Below are positions 44,893-55,818 of a DNA stretch of 64,000 nucleotides, piece by piece. The notes beneath the pieces are model-generated. The model was not told the DNA's origin. It did not search any database and saw only the letters and a list, made by a program, of their open reading frames with translations. A program made the position numbers and the translations under genes. The stretch is from Bos javanicus (lineage: Eukaryota; Chordata; Mammalia; Artiodactyla; Bovidae): assembly GCF_032452875.1 (NCBI RefSeq), contig NC_083868.1, positions 38,978,537 through 39,042,536 of the forward strand, in the 5' to 3' direction. Every line of letters begins with the position of its first letter. Positions within the stretch are counted from its first letter, which is position 1.

Positions 44893-45692
44893 TTAAGCTC
44901 TACAAGTGATCATATTATGCAGGTGGAATTGGAAAATATTGATCTCTCTTATGTCCCATTGGAGCATGAAAATGAATATTTTTTTGCATTCTGATGGCAT
45001 ATCTGGCTTTGACTTTCCACTGTTTCCTGACCTCAGGATCTATGAGATCTCTGGGTTCTGAATATTAGTCCTTATTTTGCTTACAGAGTCCTAATGCCAG
45101 GGAATTCTAACATTTAAGCATATGGAATCCTAAAATATAAAATGGATTTAAGAGAATTTTGCTGTAGAAAAATGCTTGAAACACAAAACCTGTTTTGAAT
45201 TTTTCTGTCTAACCTGGTCAGAAACTTCATGAAGTCTTAGTTATTCAAAGCCAAATTATTTTAATTCATTTAAATTAATATTTGATTGTTTGAATGTATT
45301 TTATTAATGCATAAACATTCTTTTATGTTGTGGGTGTTTTATAATACTATATATAATATCTTGTAATTTTTTTCTCTACAATACTTGTTTTGGTTTCCCT
45401 AGATAAGAAACTAATTTTTTCTTACCTAACATATCCCATAAGTTACTTGAGGGTGTCAGGGTTTAAAAGTTTGTGGATACTATGAAGTCATGAAAAGTTG
45501 AAGACTTCAGAATCTGGATTACTTTTGACATTCCAATATAATTGAATGATTAAAAAGAAAAGATAAAGACCTTAAAAGAGGACTTTCGTGCTAACAGCTA
45601 TTATTTATGGAATGTTGCTTGTCATGGTAATAGAAGAAACAAATCATTTTTTAAATATTCAATTATTTATTAAAAATATTTATTTGTGTTTA
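44893..45692. other. Nothing recognised
   Basis: AT-rich DNA. No gene or named family. The last bases before the SINE (TGTGTTTACTATGTGGCAG) look like a reversed L2/MIR end. Confidence 0.4.
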
Positions 45693-45703
45693 CTATGTGG
45701 CAG

Positions 45704-45922
45704 GGCTTCCCTAGTAGCTCAGTCAGTAAAGAATCTGCCTGTTGTGCAGGAAATCTGGGTTTAATCCCTGGGTTGGGATGATACCCTGGGGAAGGAAATG
45801 GCAAACTGCTTCAGTATTCTTGCCTGGAAAATCCCATGGACAAAAGAGCCCATGAATGTTTCATTCTCTTTTGACCATGGGGTCACAAAGACGGACATGA
45901 CTTAATGGCTAAACCACCACCA
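45704..45922 (+). mobile_element. Bov-tA SINE with small internal insertion
   Basis: GGCTTCCCTAGTAGCTCAGT head to CGGACATGACTTAATGGC. The stretch GAATGTTTCATTCTCTTTTG near 45855 is extra relative to other copies. TSD CTATGTGGCAG (45693-45703) and CTGTGTGGCAG (45923-45933), one mismatch. It splits a probable reversed L2/MIR end (ACTATGTGGCAG ... GCGATGTATTAGGCATT). Confidence 0.92.
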
Positions 45923-45933
45923 CTGTGTGGCAG

Positions 45934-46654
45934 GCGATGTATTAGGCATTTTAAACAGGGAGCCAGATTGAAAAAGATTATGTGAAAACAAGTATGGACA
46001 TATGTATACTCTAATTTGTATGTCAAAAATATTTTATATATACTTAAGATATTTGGCTCCATCTAATGACATTTCCTTATAAAACAGTTAAAAATGCCTC
46101 TTGGGATTCTTCAAGCCAGACACTTTCTATCTTTCGATGTTACCTAGGCCCCTAAGTGATACACTAAAAAATGTGTAGAGAGAGAATGACCCTTGTTATT
46201 ACTGAGAGCTTGATTCCTGAGAGTCACTGCTCCTCCTAATTCTGTACTTACCATCACTTTTTAACTGCCTTGATTATACTTGACCTTGTTTATCCTGGTT
46301 TAGGGTTTGTTTCCCTCATTATTTGTCACATTTCTTGGATAATTTACTCCCTCTTTGTGTACATACCATAGATCCAAGACCAGAAGTGATATTTTCCTAT
46401 GTCATAATCAATATTTTCCTGTGCAAATTTTGGAATCACTATGATTTGATTTTATCTTTACTGTCCCCATAAATTCTCATGACCCCCAAGCTGTTTTCAT
46501 AATTTGTGCAAATCTTGAAGATGTTCCATAATTTAACATCTTGCTCATTATTTTTCACAAACGAATACTTTCTACAGTGAAAATTATTAATAAGTAGGAA
46601 TTTCATTGATACATATTATTTTTAAACTGTAGATTGATAGTAAAACCATTTCTT
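45934..46654. other. Nothing recognised
   Basis: AT-rich DNA. Apart from the probable L2/MIR end in the first 30 bases, no feature is recognised. Confidence 0.4.
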
Positions 46655-46752
46655 AAGACACTGGTTCTTAATAAATATAAAATATAAAATATTTTATTAA
46701 ATATAATAAAGACACTGGTTCTTAATAAATATAAAATATAAAATATTTTATT
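46655..46752. repeat. 54-bp-period tandem duplication
   Basis: Forty-four bases starting AAGACACTGGTTCTTAATAA occur identically at 46655-46698 and 46709-46752, separated by AAATATAATA. Perfect identity implies a recent duplication. Confidence 0.93.
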
Positions 46753-47432
46753 GTTGGAAGTGTCCTCGTATATGTTATGAAAATGTGTCATATAACTTTA
46801 TTTTTGAATTTTCTTAATTAATAAAAGAGAATGAAACATCTCTTTTAGAAGCCATCTCTGATCCTTCAGTCTGGAGCACACCCATAGCACTAGCAGTATG
46901 CCACTCTAAATCCACTCCCCAGATTGCTTCAAAGTATCTATTTATGTTTTGTTTCCCACAAGTGCCTGCCAGTTTTTCTTTATAATGGAGGTCTGCCACA
47001 TTGCTTGACTAAGGTAAAACCTCAGTGTGTGTTGACTTATCATGCAATAGGACAGGCTCTAAGCCAAAGATAAGCTTGATGTTAATGGCAAGCCCTGTTT
47101 CTTTTGGCTTATTTGTTGTTTTGAGTTAGTCTTGTTCCAGAACAACCTAAGTACGTGATCATATGAGTTAGAAACGTGTGCCTTCTATGTTCTTAAAAGA
47201 ATTTCAGCTTTGTTCAGATAGTGATCTATCACCCTACAGCCTGTATGACTCAAGGGAAATGGTCACATTTGAAGCTGTAGGGTTAGTTAAACATGGTTAA
47301 CTATGTTTACAAGTTAATGTTAATGTGATGGTTAGTCCAGTAAGCCAATCTCAAAAAATTCAAGCTTCTTTTCACAGAATGATTTTGGGAATTCATAATT
47401 AAATCCCAAACACTTGGAACTTTCAGTGGGCT
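46753..47432. other. Nothing firm; possible L2 traces
   Basis: 46840-46985 (AAGCCATCTCTGATCCTTC, CCCATAGCACTAGCAGTATG, GTGCCTGCCAG) has a weak L2-like look. The rest is unassigned. The 61-codon minus frame at 46814-46999 is not credible as a gene. Confidence 0.35.
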
Positions 47433-47684
47433 GTTTTTTGTTTGACTGTGCTGGGTTTTCCTTGTGGAGTGCCGGCTTTCTTTAGTTGTGTGCTGGTTTC
47501 TTTGTTGTGGGGCACAGACTCCAGAGCACATGAGCTGGCGTGTGGGCCTCTTGCTCTAGTTGTGGCTCTTAGGCTTAGTTGCCCTCCGTGGCATGTGGGA
47601 TCTTCATTCCCTGACCAGGGTTTGAACTTGCATCCCCTACATTGGGAGGCAGATTCTTAATCACTGGACTGTCAGGGAAGTCCC
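47433..47684 (-). mobile_element. CHR-type SINE (antisense)
   Basis: TTTTTTGTTTGACTGTGCTG, CTTTCTTTAGTTGTGTGCTG, GGCATGTGGGATCTTCATTC, CCTGACCAGGGTTTGAACTT and the reversed tRNA head ACTGTCAGGGAAGTCCC. Frames across it are shadows. Confidence 0.9.
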
Positions 47685-48313
47685 TGGTTGGGCTACTTAT
47701 TCATTCAAGGAGGTTGGCCTACTCAGATAGCAAGAAAAAATATTTACCCCACAATTAGGAAATTGAATTTTTTGCCCTGTCTTACTTACTATACATGAAC
47801 AAGAAAGCATATCCCCACAGCTGCTACCGGCAATCGTCTTGCTACCATGGAGAAGGTTTTCTAATAATATAATTGACACATAGAGGAGGGGAGAGCTGAG
47901 GTGCAGAGAAGCAGAGCTAGATCTGTACTATATCATCCCTGGAGACTATCCCATTCTTTATTTATATTGTGTAAGAAAAATGTCTTTCTATAAAGGCTGT
48001 TGGAATAATAACTGTTACCATCTAGGTAACATAATGTTAAAAATTCTCCATCTCCTCCTTGCTTAAAAAAAAATCATTTATATCTGTTGACTTTTCCCCT
48101 GTAATTCAGGCTATAATCACCCATAACACCTTCAGCTATTTCTTCTCTCTACTTACTCATGCTGTACCTCAGAATTTCTATTCATAACTTTTCTCTTACT
48201 GTAAGGCCTGCTGATAATTTCCTTTTGGGCCTCAACTTCCTCCAAGTAACTTATCAAGACCATTTTAGGATAAATAAACTCCTTCTCTGAGAGAAATTTC
48301 AGTGCCAGTTGTT
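47685..48313. other. Nothing recognised
   Basis: No named family. Ends at the TSD of the GC-rich insertion. Confidence 0.4.
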
Positions 48314-48330
48314 AAGATGTTACAATTTTC

Positions 48331-48430
48331 GGAAGACCCGGGATCTGCGGGAGGCAGCCGCTGGAACCTGGGATCCCCCAGGGACTCCCCGGAGCCGCGG
48401 CTTCCCCCATAAAAAAAAAAAAAAAAAAAA
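48331..48430 (+). mobile_element. Second GC-rich poly(A)-tailed mini retro-insertion
   Basis: An 80-bp GC-rich body (48331-48410; GGAAGACCCGGGATCTGCGG at the start, GGAGCCGCGGCTTCCCCCAT at the end) is followed by about 20 A. A 16-17 bp perfect TSD, AAGATGTTACAATTTTC, lies at 48314-48330 and 48430-48446 (its first A may belong to the tail). The target TT|AAGA resembles the L1 endonuclease site. The body matches no SINE or LINE I recognise. The source RNA is unknown. Confidence 0.82.
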
Positions 48431-48509
48431 AGATGTTACAATTTTCACATTTCCTCAGTCTTTCCATCACTGAGGATACAAGATACTACAGAACCTAGAA
48501 ACAGTATAG

Positions 48510-48622
48510 CAGTGTTTAGGTGCTCACATCTAGAGTTAGTCTGTTTTCAAATGTTGACCTCACTACTTAGTGACCTTGGGTGAGTTGTTTAACCTTGCTC
48601 AAACTCAATATCATCATCTACA
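48510..48622 (+). mobile_element. MIR SINE fragment
   Basis: CTCACTACTTAGTGACCTTG, GGTGAGTTGTTTAACCTTGC and CAATATCATCATCTACAA match the MIR core. Confidence 0.75.
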
Positions 48623-48624
48623 AC

Positions 48625-48842
48625 AAGGATAGATAAACAGTGGCCCACAGACAAAATCCAGCTTGCTGCCCCCCAACTTTTTTGTAATAAAGTTTTATTG
48701 GAATACAGTTACATTAATTTGATTATTTGCAGCTTTTGCACCACAGTAGCAACTGAGTATCTGTGACAGACTGTAAAGCTGGCAAAGTTAAAAATATTTT
48801 CTATCTACCCCATACCAAAAATATTGGCTAACACCTGATCTA
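48625..48842. mobile_element. Old hAT-type DNA transposon fragment
   Basis: GATAAACAGTGGCCCACAGA, CAAAATCCAGCTTGCTGCC, GTAATAAAGTTTTATTGGAA, GCACCACAGTAGCAACTGAG and AATATTGGCTAACACCTGAT follow a common mammalian hAT non-autonomous repeat. Family name not certain. Confidence 0.65.
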
Positions 48843-49699
48843 TAAAATTATAGGGTTAGTGAGACTCATCCACATAGATGGCTAGCAGGGCAGCTGGTAA
48901 CCTCAGTAACCCTCATTTAGCTGTCATTACTGTTAATTATTAACTGTTGTTGTTAATAATAGTAATGATCGGGAAAAGGTCAGTGCCTGTAAGTCAAAAG
49001 TTATTTGAATAAATAACCTCAGTACATTTTGCAGTTGAGGGGAATGACTACCATGAGGACACGTGATGTAGTTTCACTGAACAATATTTATAAGCAGGTT
49101 GAAGAAAATAATATTTCTGGAGTCAGTACCCCAGGTGAGGTATAAATAAAATTAGAAGGCTGCATTAATATATTTATATCACCCTAGTGAGACTGAGATA
49201 CTTTAAATCTTATTTTTTATCCAGAGGAAAAAATGTTATTTAAAAATTATAATTTATTGCTATTGTTAATTCAATAATAACAATTGTGTTTGTGCTGCTT
49301 TAGAGGAGAGTGTTTGGCCAGACAGTGGAACAATGAATAGAATCTCTATTTCCCCTAAGAGGTTTGTTTGTCATGTCAAAGTTACTCTGGTCTGGTACAA
49401 CACAGATGGTGTTGTGACAGCACAAAATGATGAGTGCCACACTGTTCCTCCTAATGATCTTCTTCTCAATTCATCTTGTTTTGCAGCCTTGGATCTCTGC
49501 TGCATGATTGTTTTGAAAATAGGGGGAATCAAGTAGGGAAAGTCACAGAAGATGCTAAATCATTATTTTTTTGATTGGTGTGTGGGTTCAGAATGCACTA
49601 AAACAATGTAAATATGAAAAAAAAAAAAGCCCACCATCGATATCCCATAAATAAGAAAAAAAAAAACCTTAATACTTACTTTTATCAAAAACAGTGGAA
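48843..49699. other. Nothing recognised
   Basis: AT-rich DNA with A runs at 49618-49627 and 49659-49668. The 67-codon plus frame at 49333-49536 has no recognised domain. Confidence 0.4.
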
Positions 49700-49810
49700 G
49701 GGGACTTTCTTGGCAGTCCAGTGCTTAGGACTCCGTGCTTCCAGTGCAGGGGGCGAGGGTTTGATCCCTAGTCAGGAAAGTAAGATCCCACATGCTGTGG
49801 GGCATGGCCA
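49700..49810 (+). mobile_element. CHR-type SINE, short form
   Basis: GGGACTTTCTTGGCAGTCCA head, GGACTCCGTGCTTCCAGTGC, GGGTTTGATCCCTAGTCAGG, AAGATCCCACATGCTGTGGG. It abuts an L1 directly. Confidence 0.88.
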
Positions 49811-50200
49811 AGTAAGTCAGAAAGAGAAAAACAAATATCTTGTATTAATGCATATGTATGGAATCTAGAAAAATGGTACTGATTAACCTATTTGTGGGGT
49901 AGGAATAGAGACACAGAGAATGAACTTGTGGACACAGCGTGGGAAGGAGAGGGTGGGTAGAATTGAGAGCATAGCAATGATATACATACATGTGTGAAAT
50001 AAGCTGGTGGGAAGCTACTACAGAACACAAGGAGCTCAGCTCAGTGCTTAGCTCACCTAGAGGGTTGGAAAAGAGGGGATGGGAGGAAGGCTCCAGAAGG
50101 AGGGGATATATGTATATCTAGAGCTGAGTCACATTGTTATACAGCGGAAACTAACACAAAAGTGTGAAGCAATTATAAGCCAATGAAAAAAATTCAAAGG
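49811..50200 (+). mobile_element. Older artiodactyl L1 3' end
   Basis: AAGTAAGTCAGAAAGAGAAA, GGAATCTAGAAAAATGGTAC, GTGGACACAGCGTGGGAAGG, GGAGCTCAGCTCAGTGCTTA, TATATGTATATCTAGAGC and ACAGCGGAAACTAACACAAA. The 3' UTR differs from the ruminant L1 at 11567, so this is a different, older subfamily. Confidence 0.88.
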
Positions 50201-50635
50201 GCTAAAAAACACAGTAGAGGTATCATAGTTGTATACAAAATAAATTTGCTAAACTAATTTAATCATTTCTATGACATAGTGCTGGGTATGGTAGATAAAG
50301 AAAAGCTTTATACATAGTTGAAAAAAAGGATATATAGGTAAATCGTGATTATTTTGCTTAATTCACTAGTGCAAAGACATAAAACTAGTTAGAAAATTGA
50401 AGATGGAATCAATAAAAATAGTGTACATGTCAGGAGGGAAAACAAGTTCAAATAATGAAGAATATTAAATCCAAAAGCTGACATTATGATATTATGCTAT
50501 TAATATATACTTTGATTTAAAGGGTGTTGACAGAGTAGAAATAAGATAATGCTATATTCAAATTTAAATTTTTCTGAAGTTTGCTGTATGGTTTTCAGCT
50601 TTTTGTACTTCAGTTATTTCTGCTTATGTAGATGT
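50201..50635. other. Nothing recognised
   Basis: AT-rich spacer. Confidence 0.4.
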
Positions 50636-50870
50636 TGATGTGTGTGTGTGTGTGCTCAGTCGCTCAGTCATGTCCAACTCTTTGTGACCCCACGAGCTGT
50701 AGAAAGCTAGGCTCCTCTGTCCATGGAATTTTCCAGGCAAGAATACTGGAGTGGATTGCCATTTACTACTACTACAGAGGATCTTCCTGACGCAGAGATT
50801 GAGCCTATAATCTCTTATTTCTCCTACATTGGCAGGTGGATTCTTTACCACTGCACCACCTAGGAAGCCC
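50636..50870 (-). mobile_element. Bov-tA SINE with TG repeat at its tail
   Basis: (TG)n at 50638-50654 leads into CTCAGTCGCTCAGTCATGTC, and the head ends ACTGCACCACCTAGGAAGCC. A small ACTACTACTAC expansion is at 50765-50775. Confidence 0.92.
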
Positions 50871-52489
50871 ACTCAATGCCAAATCAAAGTTTCCTTCATC
50901 CTGTACATCTTCCCTAAATAAGCAGAATAATTGTAAAAATTTAAGAAGAGATTTTCTCAAATATAACTCTTGGGAACATTCAACATATACATAAGCAGTC
51001 AATTTTAGATTAACAATATGTTTCAGCATTTAAAAAATAATATTAAAGTAGGAATTATATCAGCCTCCTAGGCATGAGAAAGATGATGATTTTCACAAAG
51101 ATATACCTATTAAGTCTGATAATACTTAACTTGAGTGGCAGGTTAGAGTCCTCATCCAGCCAATTTTTGTTCTATATTCTTAATATTCATAACTAAAGTA
51201 GAAAATCTTATCTCACAATAAGGGTATCATGAGGTTTTAGTAATTAGATCACTCTGGATATTTAAATCATATTTCTTTCTGAGTCAATGAAACTTTTCCA
51301 TTTGGAAGTCAGATTCATTAGTTCCTGATCCAGTCTTTGTTTGTTTTCAACTTGGGAACATCTGTTCTATTGTTGTATGTGGAGGTTGTTTGTAAATTGC
51401 TTGAATTTTTTTAACCTATTTCTTTCTCCAGTCAATGAAAAAAAAAAAAAAGTTCAAATGCTAAGAAAGTGAGATTCTTTCTGAGTGACTGATCTAAGAA
51501 ATTCTCCTGTTTTGTTTTTGTCTTCATCAATAAAAGTTCTGCTATTTTGGTGCTGAATTGGTGGCTTTAGGTCCTTTAAGATACTGAACATATCACTGAG
51601 CGGTACCACTAAAGCAAGCCATGTGTAATCATTCAAATGATTTTTCTAGGCTTTATTGTTGTCAAGTGTTTTTCATCTGATATTCTATTTTGAATTTGGT
51701 TAATAAAACTTTTCCTTACCAGTATGCTTCAATGAGGAAAGTTATTTGTGTAATTATTGTCAGTTTCTTGATATAATATGCTGAAAGATATACATGCTCA
51801 GTGGATGAAATGTGGTCATAATGAAAGTTTTCACAATTTTTTCCTCTCTGGATATGACAATGTGGTGGATTGGCATGCAAGTATCACATTTAAAAAATTG
51901 TTGAGTAGTGCTTTTCCTTGTTAGACACAAAAAAGCTGCTCTGTCAAGATTAATCCCAGTATATACTACAAAATAAAAATATTATCCCCTGTAGCACATT
52001 TTCCAGCAATAAACTATATAAAAAGCCATCAGGGACTTTTCTCTGTTATACTGCACATAGCAAAAGGCTTATTCACATGTTTTGCATATGCATGGTGTTA
52101 CCTATTGCAAAATGACATATGCACATAATATTTTAGTAATTGCTTTTCCATATTATATGCCATGGATATGTTTGCCTAACTTTTAGGTTATACCATAAAA
52201 GGTAAGCACTCTCTTTTCTTTGTTAGGGCAGAAGGGAGTATTAGGACAGACTGCTGGGACCTAGAGATGGAGTGTGTTTAGAATGTGTTTAGAAGGGTAG
52301 AGGCCTCCTTTTAGCCCTGGATTCTATGTGACTGAGAAAGAAAACTTTGATCTTGTTAATCAGTTTTATTTATGCTTCTCACAGTAACTTAGCTGTGCTC
52401 TAATTAATATAAATACCACATCTCCTAACTGAGAAAAATTTATATCAATAGTGATGAATCTGACTGTATCTATATCCATAATCATTAAA
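50871..52489. other. Nothing recognised; poly-A at 51437
   Basis: About 1.6 kb of AT-rich DNA with no assigned family or gene. Confidence 0.4.
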
Positions 52490-52670
52490 GAAAACCTCTT
52501 AATATCTTGGAGTCTCAGCTATTTTATCTGTAAAATATAGATGATAGCAGCTACTTCACATGGTGGTTGTGAGGATTAAATGGTATAAAATATAGAAATA
52601 CTTTAGCATAGTTTGAGGAGCTGTGAATAAGTACTCAATAAATTTTAACTGTTACTATTGAATTTGCTAT
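52490..52670 (+). mobile_element. MIR SINE
   Basis: GAGTCTCAGCTATTTTATCT, GTAAAATATAGATGATAGC, GTTGTGAGGATTAAATGG, AAGTACTCAATAAATTTTAA. Confidence 0.82.
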
Positions 52671-52681
52671 TTAGATACTTT

Positions 52682-52919
52682 CAGTTCAGTTCAGTTCAGT
52701 CGCTCAGTCATGTCCGACTCTTTGCCACCTCATGAATTGCAGCACGCCAGGCCTCCCTGTCCATCACCAACTCCCAGAGTTCACTCAAACTCACGTCCAT
52801 AGAGTCAGTGATGCCATCCAGCCATCTCATCCTCTGTCGTCCCCTTCTCCTCCTGCCCTCAATCCCTCCCAGCATCAGAGTCTTTTCCAATGAGTCAACT
52901 CTTCGCATGAGGTGGCCAA
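52682..52919 (-). mobile_element. Short BovB 3' end (antisense)
   Basis: CAGTTCAGTTCAGTTCAGTC tail to GCATGAGGTGGCCAAA. A 9-bp TSD with one mismatch is possible (AGATACTTT 52673-52681; AGGTACTTT 52920-52928). The 80-codon minus frame carries MRWLDGITDSMD, confirming BovB. Confidence 0.92.
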
Positions 52920-52922
52920 AGG

Positions 52923-54099
52923 TACTTTGAATAGTCACTAAAATAATCATTAATTTATTATTTTATGAGTTGAAATTGTACTTAATGAAATAAGTTTCAG
53001 ATAACTTTCTTGTTGCTTTAACTTGTTTGATGCTGAGATACGCATTAGCCTGGCTCTTGACCTAATAGATATATCTCCAACTAGCCAATGCACTTCTCAA
53101 CCAGTGCTTGTGGGTCCCTTAATTCTTTCAGCTGAGTTCTAGTCTCTCTGTGTTTTATGCATTAATTAAAACAATAGTCATAAATTGATTGGTACATAGA
53201 TAGGACTCAATAAATGATAATTATTTTCAGTTATTATTTCTCCTTCACTTTAGTGATGAGGAAGAAAGATTCAAAGGTGTTAGGTGACATATTCAAAGTT
53301 TCTTCCATTTTTGATGTATTATTTACCCTTGGTAAAAGTAGAACAAATCAAACTATGCAAGAAGGGATTTGTTGAAAGGGTTTTATGGTAACTAACAGAG
53401 TGAGTGGCATAGCTGATTACTCAAGTCTGTGGAAGGACAGAAAACTGAGACACTTATGGTACTTGATGGCCAACAACAAAGACCCTAATGCTCTCATACT
53501 GTGTCCCTCTTGCTCAAGAAGACTGCATACAACTGGAGTTTTCAATTATCCAGTTTCTCAGTATTGGAAGATGTTTTCGTACTTTGGGAAAACTCCAATC
53601 ATGTGGATATTTTGTATACACAAACAAGCATTATTTTATAATTATCATGTAATGACGTGGCTTGAGGTACTTTAGTAATCTCATTGATTTCTTAGCTCTT
53701 TGCTGTATCCTACTAAACAAATTCACTGGAGAAGAGAATATGAAATGGAAATGTACATTTTACTGCACATAAGTTAGATGCAATATTTACTACAGCACAT
53801 AGAACCAATCACATTATTAGGCATTTTACATTATTTACCAATTATAAAAAGTGAATTGCTTCTTGACAACTTCAGATCAGTGTTGAATTTTTTTTAAAGC
53901 AATTAACTTTAAATATCCATAAATCATTTTAAAAAGTATATTGCCATACTGTTTTAAGCGATTTGAATTTTGGGGCAATTTTCTAATGAAGATCTGCTGA
54001 ATTAATTACAATTAAAAATCATTTGGATTTTAAATTCCTCAGGGAAGGATTTGATAAAAAAGTTCATATAAAAATGTCATTCATCATACATTAAAATAA
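52923..54099. other. Little recognised; possible L2/MIR end
   Basis: 53185-53225 (GGTACATAGATAGGACTCAA followed by TAAATGATAA) resembles an L2 or MIR end. The rest is unassigned. The 96-codon plus frame at 53385-53675 has no recognised domain. Confidence 0.35.
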
Positions 54100-54325
54100 G
54101 CATCGTGGTTAGGAGCCGGATTCTAGCAGTAGATGTCAGGATTTGAATCCTGATTTTACCACATACTGGGTTTATGACCATGGGAAATAACTTAAAACCT
54201 CTGAGCCACAGTTCCTAACTGCAGATCAGAATAATAAAGATAGTTACCTTGTAGAGTTCTTGTGAGCATTAAGTGAATTAATCAGTGTGAAGTCCATAGA
54301 ATAATGGTCATTGGTATGATTATTA
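54100..54325 (+). mobile_element. MIR SINE
   Basis: ATCGTGGTTAGGAGCCGGAT, GTCAGGATTTGAATCCTGAT, ACTTAAAACCTCTGAGCCAC, CTTGTGAGCATTAAGTGAAT. Nearly full length. Confidence 0.85.
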
Positions 54326-54589
54326 CTCTATAGAAGCATAATTTAAAAATATTTGCCTTGTGAATGAATACAAGATACTTTAAGTATCAAGAAAACTAAT
54401 AGTAAATCTCAAATCTGAGGCTTTGTGTCTTCTGCAATTTTCTAAAATATTTGGCCTAATCTTTCTAATATGGTCTTTGGGTTCTAATTGCACATATGCT
54501 TTTCACCATATTTTATATTTCTCTTATGATCTTTTTTGTATATTCCACTATTTTCTCTCTCTATTTCAGTATAGCTATTTTCTACTGGT

Positions 54590-55426
54590 GTGTTTTCTTC
54601 ACTTCAGCTATGTCTGTATAATTTGCTATTAAATCAATTCAAGTTTTTGATTTCAAAGATCAAATTGCCAACCCCCACTGGATCATCAAAAAAGCAAGAG
54701 TCCCAGCAAAACATCTATTTCTCCTTTATTGACTATGCCAAAGCCTTTGACTGTGTGGATCACAATAAACTGTGGAAAATTCTGAAAGAGATGGGAATAC
54801 CTGACCACCTCACCTTGAGAAACCTATATGCAGGTCAGGAAGCAACAGTTGGAACTGGACATGGACCAACAGACTGGTTCCAAATAGGAAAAGGAGTACG
54901 TCAAGGCTGTATAATGTCACCCTGCTTATTTAACTTCTATGCAGAATACATCATGAGAAAGGCTGGGCTGGAAGAAGCAGAAGCTGGAATAAAGATTTCT
55001 GGGAGAAATATCAATAATCTCATATATGCAGATGACACCACCCTTATGGCAGAAAGTGAAGAGGAACTCAAAAGCCTCTTGATGAAAGTGAAAGAGGAGA
55101 GTGAAAAAGTTGGCTTAAAGCTCAACATTCAGAAAATGAAGATCATGGCATTGGGTCCCATCACTTCATGGGAAATAGATGGGGAAACAGTGGAAACAGT
55201 GTCAGACTTTATTTTTCTGGGCTCCAAAATCACTGCAGATGGTGACTGCAGCCATGAAATTAAAAGACGCTTACTCCTTGGAAGGAAAGTTATGACCAAC
55301 CTAGATAGCATATTCAAAAGCAGAGACATTACTTTGCTAACAAAGGTCCATCTAGTCAAGGCTATGGTTTTTCCTGTGGTCATGTATGGATGTGAGAGTT
55401 GGACTGTGAAGAAAGCTGAGCGCTGA
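54590..55426 (+). pseudogene. BovB reverse transcriptase, nearly open
   Basis: A 278-codon frame. Residues 1-41 are flank or out-of-frame BovB. From NIYFSFIDY on it is in frame. All RT palm motifs are visible: FIDYAKAFD (46-54, motif A), GVRQGCIMSP (102-111, motif B) and YADD (146-149, catalytic motif C). Two residues are missing after PDHLT. It stops at TGA (55424-55426), one base from an arginine CGA. The C-terminal region continues in frame at 55466-55795. There is no endonuclease domain and no promoter, so autonomous activity is excluded. Confidence 0.92.
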
Positions 55427-55818
55427 AGAAGTGATGCTTTTGAACTGTGGTGTTGGAGAAGACTCTTGAGAGTCCCTTGGACTGCAAGGAGATCCAACCA
55501 GTCCATTCTGAAGGGGATCAGCCCTGGGATTTCTTTGGAAGGAATGATGCTAAAGCTGAAACTCCAGTACTTTGTCCACCTCATGCGAAGAGTTGACTCA
55601 TTGGAAAAGACCCTGATGCTGGAAGGGATTGGGGGCAGGAGGAGAAGGGGACGACAGAGGATGAGATGGCTGGATGGCATTACTGACTCGATGGATGTGG
55701 GTCTGAGTGAACTCCGGGAGTTGGTGATGGACAGGGAGGCCTGGCGTGCTGTGATTCATGGGGTCGCAAAGAGTCGGACACGACTGAGCAACTGAACTGA
55801 ACTGAACTGAACTGAAAT
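54650..55818 (+). mobile_element. BovB LINE, youngest-looking copy
   Basis: Sense BovB from the RT fingers (GATCAAATTGCCAACCCCCA) to a clean ACTGAACTGA tail. Differences from the shared BovB sequence are few: a 6-nt in-frame loss near 54814 and a small frame disturbance before 54718. It is nested in an old antisense L1. Confidence 0.95.

Noticed and set aside
53385..53675. 96-codon frame as a small gene
   Set aside because: No recognisable motif, AT-rich composition like the surroundings, no sign of a processed copy (no tail, no TSD).
54590..55426. 278-codon frame as a host gene
   Set aside because: It is BovB reverse transcriptase starting in flanking DNA, with a frame change at its start, a premature stop and no endonuclease.
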